From: Polytrichum commune
Taxonomy: Eukaryota; Streptophyta; Polytrichopsida; Polytrichales; Polytrichaceae
DNA: 60,000 bases
Assembly (NCBI GenBank): GCA_950295325.1
Contig: OX485804.1
Location: 8,000,001-8,060,000, forward strand
Direction of reading: 5' to 3'
Below, piece after piece: positions 12,173 to 23,985 of this stretch (its first letter is position 1; the number at the start of each line of letters is the position of its first letter). The notes beneath the pieces were generated by a model. The model did no database searches, had not been told where the DNA came from, and saw only the letters and a list, made by a program, of their open reading frames with translations. The position numbers were made by a program, and so were the translations under genes.

Positions 12173-13222
12173 TCCTAAATCCATATACCACTTTTTGCTG
12201 GTATCCAAGCTCTCCTGGAATTCGGTGAAGGCTACCTCTAGTTCCGCTTGTTCTGCTTCAATATCAGTTTCAGTGTCCTTTACCAGATTAATTGAAGAAG
12301 AAGATGATTGGCCGTACCTGTGCCAACATTCTCTAGCAAGGTGTCCAGTTTTTTTGTAGACCCAATAGGTCTCTTGGTGATGAGCTCCTCGGAGTTGACC
12401 GACAGTACCTCTCCCTCGAGCAGCTACCCCCCGGCATCTGAAGTCGTTTCCTCGTCCATGAGCTGGCCCCCCATGAATTGGGTTTGTTTGACGTCTTCTG
12501 TAGGCAGGTCCCATCCTACCTCTTGAGAATCTGCCCCGTACCCCCGGAGTTCCCAGATTCAGGTTGTTCGTAAAAGATATGGCGAGAGCTTTGTCATCAT
12601 CTCCCAAGAGTCTGTTTCGATGCTGAATCCTGTGATACTCTGTTATGAGTTTGGAGCACATAGTATCAAATGTTGGGAAACCTAAAGCATAGGTCAGACT
12701 TGGAATCACAAATTCATAGCTTCTAGGCAGACCATTTAGCACTATCTGTACCATAGTTCTGTCTACAACAGGGTCCCCTAGAGCTGCTAGTTTATTTTTC
12801 AACTCTCTTGTTTTCCTGAGATACTCTTCCATCATTCCTCCTTCTGACATTTTTAGTGAGTGCAACTGACTTTGATACATCAGCAAGTTTGATGCATCCT
12901 GTGAATGGTATGTCTGTCTAAGAGCTTCCCATGCTTCTACTGGGTCTTCATACTATGCTATCAGATCTACAACATCATCTTTCACTGACGCTATGATTGC
13001 TGCCATTGCACTAGCTTTCATCTCATTGAGTGCATTGAGATTCTCTACCTTGATTCCACCTATCATTGCTGGAAACACAAGTGGTTCAATCTTGTTTTAT
13101 GTAATCACCCACCATTTCTCTCTCCGAAATATTGCTCTCATTCTAAGGCCCCATACATGGTAGTTGGATGCACCATCTAGTTTGTTGGTTTCACCAACCA
13201 AGATGTTCCTAACTTCTGCCAT
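12173..13222 (-). pseudogene. Copia-type retrotransposon gag, broken
   Basis: The minus-strand frame starts at an ATG at 13222 (MAEVRNILVGETNKLDG..). It gives a Copia gag (UBN2/retrotran_gag type): YHVWGLRMRAIF, WEALRQTYHSQD, LRKTRELKNKLAALGDP, GLPRSYEFVIPSL, then a Gly/Arg-rich stretch. A zinc knuckle follows in which the first two cysteines are lost (WVYKKTGHLAREC). It ends in the protease start KWYMDLG, where the usual Asp-Ser-Gly has become Asp-Leu-Gly. Stops: TAA at 13097-13099 and TAG at 12953-12955. The frame is cut exactly after the Gly codon by the CACTA end. No pol region is found on the other side, so the rest of the element was lost. Confidence 0.88.
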
Positions 13223-13307
13223 GGTGGCTCTCAACTGACCTTCTTGTCAATTTACATATTCTACTCTATGTACTCCTACAATACACTGCCTGTATCTCCA
13301 CAAGCTA

Positions 13308-13328
13308 CAGGAGCTCGCTCTGATACCA
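13308..13328 (-). other. Copia primer-binding site
   Basis: The minus strand reads TGGTATCAGAGCGAGCTCC, the plant initiator-Met-tRNA type primer-binding site used to start minus-strand cDNA. It directly abuts the LTR end ..AAACTACA. Confidence 0.88.
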
Positions 13329-13500
13329 TGTAGTTTCTAAAGATCACATCTTTATTACCATGAAAGAGTAATCACCTTCTCTGTTCCACCAAACTTATAC
13401 ATCTGATCTCCATCTAGCACCGATTTCCTATTGGTGCACTAAGAGATCCCTACATCCAATCAGATTGATGATGACATGGACTACGTTTTATCTGGATAAG
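13329..13500 (-). repeat. Copia 5' LTR, inner end (outer limit unknown)
   Basis: Adjacent to the primer-binding site the plus strand begins TGTAGTTTC, i.e. the LTR ends in ..GAAACTACA on the minus strand. No second LTR is visible, so the outer boundary is a guess. Confidence 0.5.
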
Positions 13501-14950
13501 TGAGAAGCAAGAGGAAAGGGAGTGAAGGAGAGCGAAGAGTGTATCAGAACTTTCAACAGATCTCAAATCCTTATTTTCTTCAAAATTGTCTTCCTCTTCG
13601 TCAGACCGTTTTTCATCTTCATGGTGATCGTTACCTTCAACTTCATGTTCATTGCCTTCGTGCTAGTGTAGATTGTCTTCCTCCTTGTGATCACGTTTGT
13701 GTTGATGTTGATCACCTTCATGTTGATGTTCATTGCACATTCCCATTTTCATCATGATCACCTTCCTCCTTGCCATCCATGGTCCATGTTCTTGTCTTGC
13801 CACCCATTTAGCCATCCAACTAATGTTGGTTGCCCTCCAGTCGCCATGCCTCCCCATTTTGTAGGGTTGGTCATTGCCATTCACTGCAACAATTTCAATC
13901 CCGTTTGCCCAATCAATTCGATGTTGCCTCCGTGGTCATTTGTACCTCGCTTTGTTGTTGTTGTTGTTGTTGTATTTTCCTCATTAAGGAGCAAATCAAC
14001 ACCAATATCTTGGAGGATGTCGTGACAATGTTATGGCCACTACATTTTCCATTTGAATCCACCATGTAAGTTTTCTTCCTCTCCATGTTTCCTTTGTTGA
14101 TGTGTTCTTTGCTTTGAGTTAGTTTTCTTGAGTGTTATGATTTTTGCTTGGGGTGTGATCTTCACAATTTCATATATATATATATATATATATAACTTTG
14201 TTTATTTATTTCTCTTTGTAGTGTGAGCATTGCACCTAGCTTGGGGGCAATCTTTCACAGTTCATATATACTTCAACCCTTCTCTTCTTGCCCTATGTGT
14301 TTTGATAGTTGTTTTAAAAGATCGACATGTTCACAAGGATTCGTTGTTGTATTTTAAGGTGGTATACCTCTTTCATTTATAGGCAGTAGCCTCACATGGT
14401 CATTTTCTTGGTCTTGATTTCTTTGTCATTGTTTTTTTGGAGTTATTCATACTTGTTTTAATGATTCCCATGTTTCCAAGTCCTTTATTGGCACTTAAAT
14501 GCATCTAACCTTGTTGGTGTGATTTGTTGGTTATCAAAATCCTTGTGAGTGTGATCTTGGGTTAGCCAAACCCTTGTTGGTGTAATCCAAATGTTGTTAC
14601 AATTTTCCGGGTTAGTTTCTTGTTTGTCCCAATCTTTCCTTGTGTGCTCTTTGTGCCTTTGTAAATATGAAAACCATAGAAATTTTTTTTTGTGTGTTCA
14701 TTAGGTGTACTTTGTTTAGTTTCAATTAACCATTTGGCCATAGTTGTAGCCATAGTTATAACCATGGCTACGCCTTTGGCCCCTCCCAAAGGGTTCAAAT
14801 TTCATAGATATTTCTTTAGATCAAATTCAAACTTTGCTAGCACAAGCCATGTGCCTTCCTCTAATATTGTTGTCCCTTCTACGAATCTTGAGGGTAGTGA
14901 GCAACCAACAATTCCCATTAGTGACAATACAATACCTTCAAGAAAAAATC
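13501..14950. other. No gene; simple-sequence-rich DNA
   Basis: Low-complexity sequence: recurrent ttcatgttgatg phrases at 13,610-13,740, (TTG)n at about 13,953-13,973, (TA)n at about 14,173-14,194, and T-rich tracts. Open frames here are short and composition-driven. Confidence 0.6.
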
Positions 14951-14959
14951 TTATGATAA

Positions 14960-16295
14960 AAATTGTCAACTCCAACTTCTTTAGTTACTTCTTTCTCTTT
15001 GGACAAAGCCTATCTATAAGGAGGAGGAAGTAATCAAAGTGATTTGTAAGGTGTGTTCTAAGATTCGTGAGAAGTCATGTGCCTTAGTGGCTAGAAGTGA
15101 CAATTTGTAGAAAAACCAAGGAAAGAAGGCAACTAAGAGACTAGGTCATAGGGTAGCAATTGGGAAAAATTGCATGAATCATAGCTCCAACTACGACCAA
15201 AATGACAATTTGTTTGCTACCAATCCCATTGATAGCATCCAAGCCTGAGTGGGTGAGTCCACAGTTACAAATAGGAAGAAGAAATGGATACAATTGGTCA
15301 CCCTTCTTTAGTTGTTAATTCAAGGTAGACCAATTACAACTTATGAGCACATGTACATGTTTTTTGAAACCTCAAAACTAAAGAGTAATCCACACCACCA
15401 TTGGAGTGACATTAGTGGGTGGGAGATGGCAGAGACTATAAAATGTGTGGTGTTGAACAAAACTAAGGAGGTCATGCAAGGTGCACATTTCTTTAGTTTG
15501 TCTTGTAATGAGGTCACTTTGGTAGATTGCCAATCATGGATCAATGTTCATGGGTATATAGTGACAGATTTAAAAATGCACCCTACTGCTCCTTACCTTG
15601 AAGAGAATTATACGAGGGTGGAACATCATATAATCTTATTGTTGTCATTGTGATTGTTGCTCAAACTACTTGCGCTTTTCATGCTTATCATAGTCTATTT
15701 GACCAAAATATTAGGTAGGGGTTGATCACATTCATGGCAAATGGGGTTTCTACCTTTCAAGGTGTAAAATTTGGTGTTATAGTACATCTTATCAACAAGC
15801 ATACACCTTTTATGTTGGGTGTTCATTGCATGGTACATCGAACTACCCTTGTTGCCCAAACTTCTTTGACTTTAAGGTGGTGAGACATGTGGAGGATCTT
15901 TGGGCTACGTTGTATTCCTTTTTCAACTCTTTCCCTAAGTGCACCCTCGAGTTCCAAAAACTTGTAGCTTGTTTGGAATCCAAAGGTAATAAGATCCTTA
16001 GGAATGTCAAGACCCGCTAGATATTTATGCTTGGGCATCCGAAGAGGGTGTTTGAAGAGTACAAACCCTTGGTGACAAAGATGAACTCTAATGTATGTTG
16101 ATGCAAGTAGTTTCTAAATGGAGTGGCAATGGATGTCCGAATGTACTAAACTTGCACTTGATTTGTGGAACATGGTGAAGCAAGGCATGAAATTATACCT
16201 CAAGCACTTAGAGCCAAAATTTGAACCATGCGGATATATTGTTTACGCATCACGTCATTTCAATGTAGATTTGCTTCTTTTGTTAATCTTGCTTC
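14960..16295 (+). pseudogene. hAT-type transposase (ZNF862-like), decayed
   Basis: Frames from about 15,016 recreate the plant hAT family related to zinc-finger protein 862. First a finger-like CKVCSKIREKSC segment, then LIQGRPITTYEHMYMFFE, HHHWSDISGWEMAE, LSCNEVTLVDCQSWINVHGY, later GVSTFQGVKFGV, FMLGVHCMVH and LESKGNKILRNVKTR. The reading frame is broken by stops (TAG at 15,108-15,110, a TGA near 15,247, a TAG near 15,310) and by several frame changes after 15,650. This enzyme would excise and reinsert a hAT element. No 8-base target duplication or termini could be identified. Confidence 0.8.
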
Positions 16296-18900
16296 ATCAT
16301 TGAATGGACTTCATTAATTCAATTTGCTTCACATCTATTAAGTAATCAAGTTGTTTCAAATTAGGTTTAGTGTGAGAGGAAGTAATCACCTTGAAACGAC
16401 TTGGTGAGCTTGAATTTGAGGAATCATATTCATGTAGTTGACAAAGCTCAGAAAGTAGATATAACATTGTATCAACTTAAAGTAAGTATCACATGGAGTG
16501 ATCACATTGAAACAACTTGATAAGCTTAAAATTAAATAACGGCATTAAAACTACTTGAGATAGAGGTTGGGAATGAGAAATCACATTGTATGAACTTAGG
16601 TTTATTACGAAATAAAAACATGACATTGGAGCAAGTTAGTAAGTTTGAAATAGAGTAAATCGCATTCAAGCTACTTGAGAGAATTTGGATATTTGAATAT
16701 CACATTGAATAATTTTTTTGGGTGAACTTGAGAATGATCTTGGAGCTTTGGGACTAAACTTGAGAATGTGTGAGCTTTAATATGCTTCAGAAGGTAGTGT
16801 CATTGGGTGAACTTGAGGTTTTGTAATCACAATCAAACAAAGTGCAATATCATGTTGAACGAACATACAATTTATTAGCCATATTGAAGTATCTTGGTAT
16901 GAAATTGAGTAACGAGGTTAAAAGTGAATATGAACCTCAATTTTTAAAATAATGTTCTTATGTTTAACATATTCAATGAATATGTCATTATTCGATTTGG
17001 TTCAATTTTCATGGTTCAAAGTGCTTCATTGTTGAAATGTTTCATTGTTAGTTTCCCATCATATTGCTTCATTGCTAAGTCTTGTTGATTCAAATAGCCT
17101 TCAATTCATGTTGCTTTATTGTGTATATAAAGGTATTACCAACATACCATGGCCAAATCAAAAGGAAGACAAAACTTATTTATGGTGTTTTATTTGTTTC
17201 ACTCCCTCCCTCGAAATCAACCACACTGTTCGGTAATTTAGTTGTTTCAATTACATGCCGCTACTTGATTGCTTGTTGTCAACATTTGCATGATGTAGGG
17301 CTTGCAATTAGAGCCTAACTCACCTTCACCTTAGTTCCATGTCCAAGTGCCATGGACCAACTTGGTCCACATTTTGAGCTCCACATGACACATCAATACG
17401 TGGACAATACATGAGAAAGGTTTGATTTATGGCTACTTATTTAACTTTGTGTCAATGCTATTTTGGCTTATAGTGGACCTAGATATAGAATGAAACAACA
17501 CTTCACCTTGGACTTAAGTATATAATCTTTACAAGTATTCTATAATTATCTCAATTCACGAGGTGAAATACATTTCTAAATCACACTTTTTTTCTTCTCT
17601 TTTTTCCTATTCCATACTTATTTGCCTCTTTCAACAAATGAGTGATCTCCTTTGTGGAAAACTTCCAATCATTTGGTTTAATCTTTAGTAGACATGTCAA
17701 TTACAATTCGGCTAGGCTACAAGTTGCAATTATGGTTGCATTGCATTATTGCTATTGTTTTGACATTAATATAATATGGGTCCTTGCTACAAATGATGTC
17801 CATTGTCATGACAAGTCTTGTAAATGGTTCTACAACTACAACATGTGAATATAAGTTAGAAGTGCTTAAATCAAACACAACAATAATCTAGGACCTATAT
17901 GACCACTTACTGAACACATGGTCTTCCCTTCTATAATGAGTAAGATATTCATATGAGCTCCAAAATTTACAAAGCAAATGACTATGGACATAATTTGGAT
18001 TTGCTAATCATCTTGCACTAATTGTGTTTGATATCCTACAAGAAGTGGGCATAAAGAAAAAAATTTCCATCTAAAGCATGTCTACCTCACATAAATCGAA
18101 AGTCTATAGTACTATCAAACATGCAAACGAGAAAGTTTTGTTTTGGGAATCACAACACCCGAGATCTTGACTACATGTGAAGAGCATCTTCAACTAAGAC
18201 TACATGATATCAAGGGGGCTACATGATACCAAGTTCAAGTTCCCAAAGTTCCCAATGCAATGAACTAATGAGGGAGAGGAGGCATCAAAGTTAGGTGGAG
18301 CCCATCTTCATGAAGAAAATATCAAAGCACTTACATGGGAGAAACAGGTATTGAAAATACAAACACAATCTCTCTTATTACAAGCTAAGCATGGTGAATT
18401 CCTTCTTATTCCTTTGCTATAATTGGTTGCTAGGGTGTCGGGTTCAAAACACATGGTGAGGGTATTTCGAACCCAAGTTAGTATGTAATTAGCTCATTAG
18501 GTGTCAATTCCAAGACACATGATGAGTGTGCAAAGATAAAAGAGAGGGAATATCAAATACTTTTAGACACCAATAGCACCCATTATTTGCTATGGATAGG
18601 AAAACTTGAATTCTAATACAAGGTACCCAACAGAACACTTTAAAAATTCATAACTGATTCAAATTATGTCCAAAGATTATGAAATAAAAATTGGAGATTT
18701 AAATCCGTGTTCTCGATTTACAGTAAAAGTTTCTTGAAGATGTAACTCTCTATAGTCATTTGCCCCACTATCTTTTAGGATTGGGACATCATATCTCACC
18801 TGCAACATCTGCAAACTGCTCTCAATTATCCTCGCATGCCGTAACAATGTAACTGAATAAGAATCACATGCACAATAGGACTAGCGGCTTGTGACAAGCA
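16296..18900. other. No gene seen
   Basis: AT-rich, with loosely repeated phrases on the theme of cacattgaa..aacttg (16,370-16,900). Only short open frames. I see no recognisable protein. Confidence 0.5.
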
Positions 18901-18934
18901 GGATGTCCTTGGAGTCCTTTAGGGTTTAGTGTTC

Positions 18935-19310
18935 TGGTCCCAGAGGATGAGGATCCTCATGACAGTTGAGTGGCTGCCACCAATTGCTCGGGCGCTATGA
19001 CTCATGCAGGGTTAGTTAATTACGACAAGTGCCAACTGAATATCCAGATCAGGGCCAGGAAGATGTGGATCCTCACGACAGTTGGGATCCTGCCAACATG
19101 GGTGGGGCACCAATCTGTCTGGCTGGACTACTACTTGTGCATGTGAAATTGCAGCAGGAGGATGAGGAATCTCACGGCAATTTAGGATTTTCCAGCATAA
19201 GGTGGGCACCAAGCACTCTCGAATGATTACTTGCGGGTGGTCCAGGAGGATGAGGATCCTCGCGACAGTCCAGTCGTTGCCAGCGCGGAGTGGGCACTGG
19301 TCGAGACTGA
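18935..19310. repeat. Tandem repeat, about 90-base unit, four copies
   Basis: Each unit carries a gaggatgaggatcctc(a/g)cgacagt-like block followed by a (g)tgggcac(c/t) phrase, near 18,945, 19,060, 19,160 and 19,240. An incidental 131-codon minus-strand frame spans it. That frame reflects the repeat and I do not call it a gene. Confidence 0.75.
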
Positions 19311-19666
19311 GCGGCGAGGATGAAGAAAGAGTAGATTGCCAGGAGAAAAAAACATTGTCCCCAGTGCTCAGTGGCAATCCATGATCACAATCACCTGCAC
19401 ATAACATCGATACATTGAATAATTCAATGAGATCTAATCACACGAGTATAAGGAATGGACAATATACCCATGTGGTACTTGTAGAGAATGAGAGTTGCAA
19501 TGCACCTCAACATGTAAGACTCCATGTCATCATTCAGAAGAGTAAGTCACACAAAACGACGATCAGAGTAAGTTGGCTCTCTGAGGAGTTTCAGGAACTA
19601 ACTATTCCGACACGAGAGTTGTATACCAAGCAAATAAGAATCCGCCCAGGATCATCTTTTTTTTAC

Positions 19667-20120
19667 CGAACTTCTCTTGTGTACATAAAAAGAGTGGCCC
19701 CACCTTGAATCTTTTCACAAAACTCTTAATGAACAATTCATCAATGAAAATTTTCTCAACTCTAACATGTGAGCCTATTTGCAGAAGATCACTCACCACT
19801 TCAGGAGCATATCTGGAATAAGTTTAGACTCAAAAAAGACTGGCTTCACTGAAAAGTTGTTCCATAACTCATAAATTACAACTATCGATCTCTACTCTAA
19901 CTTGTCCCGTCTCCAAAGCTCACTGACCACAGCAGGAGCACATCTGGAAAAAAAGCTAGACCTGAAGAAAGCTTGACTCAAAAAGAGTGGCTCCCACTTA
20001 AAGGTTTTGCATAACACATAGTCTACAACTAATTGATAAAGAAATTCTCTACTTTAACATGTCAGGCGATTTCCTAAAAGATCACTCACCACACAAGGAG
20101 CATATCTGAAAAGGTTAGAC
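19667..20120. repeat. Tandem repeat, about 150-170-base unit, three copies
   Basis: Units start with (c)aaaaagagtggc(t/c)cc and contain acataactca-like and (t)ctaac(a/t)tgt phrases, then gatcactcaccac and aggagcatatctg. They are diverged but collinear. Confidence 0.75.
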
Positions 20121-21268
20121 TAGAGTGGCATTGAATGGCTAATGAACAGATGCTCAACCATGAGAAGCATGGCACCTTCCAAAAGTGAGACTTGAACACA
20201 ACAGTAAGCAACTAGAAGAGGAATCACAAGCACAGAAAGAAAAAGTACCTAGGGTCACAGGAGTGCCAATTGCTCCAGGAGCTGATCCAGTGATTAAAGT
20301 AGGAGGAAGAGCCGGATGTTGCCTTTATACAGGAATCAAGCTGGGATCACAAGCACATATCAAGGCTGGTCTCACCTTCCAAAATATATTGTAATTTACA
20401 ATTCCACTGTGTACTCCAGCTATCAAGATTCAAGCACCTGTCTGGACCTCAGCAGGTGCGACCTGCCAACAATCTCAGCTGACAGGTGAGTTCACAGCAA
20501 TGGCAAAGGAATTCAAAAACACTTCCAATATACTTGGGAGATCGGTACCACAGTGGATGCATGTGTTTCTGAATTCACAATTACATGGATTGCAATGAAC
20601 GCCTTTCTTAAATGCATTAGTAAACTGTGAGCAATCAAAATTTCATCTACATTTTAGACTATCTCTTGCAGTCTTCTTATTTCTCCGACAATTATAAAAT
20701 TCAGTACAGGTCTTGTGCAAGATAACTCTCATGGATGCACCGGCCTAGAGGTTAAGTAACATGAGTACTATCTTACAAGGAGGCTATGAACTATGCTCTA
20801 ATCTATGTGCCCACTCTTGGTCAAATATCTATCTTTAGCCTGTGGATTCAGATGAAGATAAAGTATAAAGATAGAATATTGAAAAGAAGAAAATTAAGTT
20901 TATATACATCAGTGAAGCCCACAAGTCGGATCTTGGAAATAACAAGCTATACACATTCAACAAAGTTCTGGCAAGTTAGATATCCACAGCCCAATGTAGG
21001 TTGATGAGTCATCGTTCTAGTGGGATCACTTTTTCAAGTGTTCACTGAAAAGGCTGCACTTTGAGGTCAAGACTCGAGATGTATTTATATATCTACAAGG
21101 GTCACCGTTGTGATTTTGTACAGATAGCAATGTCAACTTTGAATTGCCTTTTGTGGAGTTTGATTAGGTTAAAACCAAAGAGGTGAATTTTCAAGTACAT
21201 TTTGTGACTAAGAAAATTGGCAAGGATTGTCACTTCCTTGCTGGCTATGGCAATGCTGATGGCTCACC
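20121..21268. other. No gene seen
   Basis: Short frames only. The last part lies just 3' of the small minus-strand gene and could include its 3' untranslated region. Confidence 0.45.
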
Positions 21269-22136
21269 TTACACAAACACACTGCGAATGCGCTCCTCAA
21301 GCTCCCTCTCCATCTCCACCAGAGAGAGCTTCTCAGCTGCAAGTCTGTCCACCCCCTCCATCTTGAGCTCCTCCACAACTGTCAAATTCACATCCACAAA
21401 ATGGCGCAACGCCATCCCCATTTTCTGCATCCGTTGAAGCTCCTCCTCCATCTTCTGCACCAACCGACCTCTCGCCCAATTTAGCTTTGACATCTCACGG
21501 CCAATCACTGGGATGGCTGTGATGACCTTCGACTCCTGCGCCATCCACAGTGCGTCCCACGCACCCTGCAAGTAAACAATCAAGGAAAAACTCCATTACT
21601 TGCAAAACAATTATGAGCCATACATTCTCATCCAATTTATTTATGTGATTTTTTTCCGAGACTGAGTACATGAACCAATGCTACTTGAACACAATCAAGA
21701 AAAAACTCCATCACTTCCAAAACAACTGAGAGCCATTACCTCTAATCCAAAAGAATTCATGTAATTTCTTTCCTAGACCAAGTACATGAACTAATGCAAA
21801 CTTAAACACAAATCAAGAAAAAACTCCATCACTTGCAAAACAACTGGCAGCCATTACCTCTCATCCGAATTTTTACATGTAGTTTCTTTCCTAGACCAAG
21901 TCCATGAACCAGCAGAGACTCAAACGCAGTTTATTCACCTGCAACGAGTGAGAAGCTGCAGCAAGGGTTTCATAAGTTTTGAGGAGGGAGTCAAAAGTGG
22001 ATGCTGAGTTGGCAACCTCCAAGATGAGCTCCGCCTCACGTTTGTTGCGTACTCTACGAACTAGAAGCTCCAGGGGCAGGTGAAGAAAAGAAGCAAGAGA
22101 CGAGGAATTTTCACTGGAATTGCAGGGAGATGCCAT
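21269..22136 (-). CDS. Small coiled-coil protein, unrecognised
   Basis: Two exons join in phase 0. Exon 1 runs 22136 to 21939 (ATG, ends CAG|GTGAAT) and exon 2 runs 21565 to 21269 (after TTGCAG, ends TAA), giving 164 aa. Exon 1 reads MASPCNSSENSSSLASFLHL.. then a helical REAELILEVANSASTFDSLL segment. Exon 2 reads GAWDALWMAQESKVITAIPV and then a long charged helix with heptad character (QKMEEELQRMQKMG, LSLVEMERELEERIRS). It looks like a compact cytosolic or nuclear coiled-coil subunit, with no signal peptide or membrane segment. Both exons are intact, so it is probably a real host gene. An AAG|GTGAGC donor just beyond the stop suggests an intron in the 3' untranslated region. I cannot assign a family. 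Confidence 0.6.
21568..21905. repeat. Tandem repeat inside the intron of the coiled-coil gene
   Basis: Three units of about 115-120 bases. Each has aatcaaga/gaaaaactccat, cacttgcaaaacaa, gccattacctct/ttctcatcc, ttcatgt..tttctttcc and gaccaagtacatgaa. Confidence 0.85.
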
Positions 22137-23658
22137 TGCCAAAGCTGCTTGTGGTGGCCAGAACACTATGCACATGACATGGAGCTTGTGCTGAGAGAGA
22201 CAAAGTTTCCAACATTCCCAATGAACCAAACCTAGAATGTTAATCCTTGCCCCAGATTGTGAGTCTTTATTGCCAAGTCTTGAGTGCACTTCATTTAACT
22301 CATTTTTGGAGTACTTCTTTGAATGTAATATTGATACTAGAATACAGCATAAGATGTGATAATTTAAATACATGACAAGTGGAGATGTTACAAGAGGTGA
22401 TTTGTTGCTGGACAGTTTTAATGCACCTGATAAAGTTTGCAGTTGCAAGTGTAGCTTCAGCTGCAGCCCACAACTTGATCACCTTAGCCGAATCAGAAAA
22501 TGTGTGTTGAGGTGGGAAGTCACACATGTTGCGCTATTGGTGGTTGGATTGGCCACTGAAGCTGACTTGGCTGCTCAAGGAAACAAATTGTGAGTCCACA
22601 TCATGTGTCAGCATTTGACACTTCCCACCTTCCCTGTGAAACTCTCAGTGTAGAACTTCTTACTCTCAGATGCAATCCTTGCAAGCCCTCATTGTTGTGG
22701 CCATCACAACCCTAAATGTTGCAAGCCTTAATTGCTGTGATACACTTCCCTATGATACAACACAATAATTAGAGCTTGCCACAAGAACTGTATCTATGAA
22801 ATTCAATACTGAGAATTTCAACACTTATGAGTGCTATCATACATTATGTGGAAAAGAGACTTAAAAGAAGAGAATCTACCTTGCAAACCGGATTTAACTC
22901 ATCTTGCATAACTTAAAGTCCACCAGGAGGAGCAGCTGCAAGAAACCATCAATTACGTTCAAAGAAAGGAGCCTGAATCTGAAATTAGATGAGCCATAAC
23001 CCCTCCCCCCAATTTATTTTAGCAAAAACAATCGATTGCATGACCCTCAAGAGTGTAAGACCAGGGATGACAGGACATGGCAGATTGAACACAGCCATAG
23101 ACAAGCACACATTTAAATTACTGCCAAGTCAGACTTGCGATCACTCAAAGAACTGCAGAAGAGTCTCCCAACATTCAAAAGAACATATACTCAACATCCG
23201 AAGGCAACTGCCAGGGATGCATGTGCCATATCCAAAGAGGTAGCCTGTCAAGATCAGGAAGATGGGCATTGATGTAAACAGTAATGCAGGCAGTTATTTA
23301 TTGATCACGCTGTCTTGGCTTTCAAGTATTCCGTACTTCATGGTCGCAATCAAACACGAAGAATGGTACGTGTACACGATTTCTCTGTCTTTATCCTGGC
23401 AACGAGAACACCTAAACAAGTGCTTCGGCTTCGGCATGAATATGGTGGGAAAAGTATTAAGAAATCGTACCCAAGGACTCATCTGAACACAAGATGTAAT
23501 AATGTCGCAACTTACAACTAGAAGCAAACTTCCTTGCCCATGCAGACCTAATGTGCGTGTACATCGTCGTCTACAAACTGGAACCATCGATCGCGCTGAG
23601 TTCCTTCTCTAGGGTTTGAATGTACTTGAGAGTGAGCCTCAGAAATCTTACAGAATAT
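22137..23658. other. No gene supported
   Basis: This includes the upstream region of the coiled-coil gene. Open frames at 22,372-22,593 and 23,262-23,587 are short and unsupported by splice or homology signals that I can see. Confidence 0.4.
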
Positions 23659-23799
23659 TTACTGCTGCTGAAGTACATTTATTTCCCTAAATATTCTACT
23701 ACCATAGAGTTCGGTGAAAAGGTGATGGAACTTCCTGTCATACACCTGAGCAAGCAGATTTAGAATCCCAACATAATCCGCGACAAGGGTTTCCAATCT
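23659..23799 (-). CDS. Possible terminal exon of a minus-strand gene
   Basis: On the minus strand a 46-codon frame reads RLETLVADYVGILNLLAQ then VYDRKFHHLFTELYGS and ends in TAA at 23,659-23,661. It looks like a clean amphipathic helical C-terminus. An AG acceptor just before it (..GCTGAAG) is possible. A second frame upstream (about 23,985-23,815, MAMVRGLYTLASHNL.., Ser/Thr-rich) ends at a CAG|GTGAGC donor, but the phases do not join simply. I do not recognise the protein. Confidence 0.3.
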   Translation of the reverse strand, partial: RLETLVADYVGILNLLAQVYDRKFHHLFTELYGSRIFREINVLQQQ

Positions 23800-23985
23800 C
23801 TTCAGCAAGGCTCACCTGAGTCAGTAAAAAGTTGCCCAAAAATTCAGATGAAAATCCCGTTGGAGTCTCCTGCCAGCTTCCAGCAGCTCTCTCCACTTTT
23901 AGTCTCCACTTCTTCGATGTGGATGTCGATTCTGATGTGAAGGGAAGATTGTGAGATGCAAGAGTGTAAAGCCCTCTCACCATCG

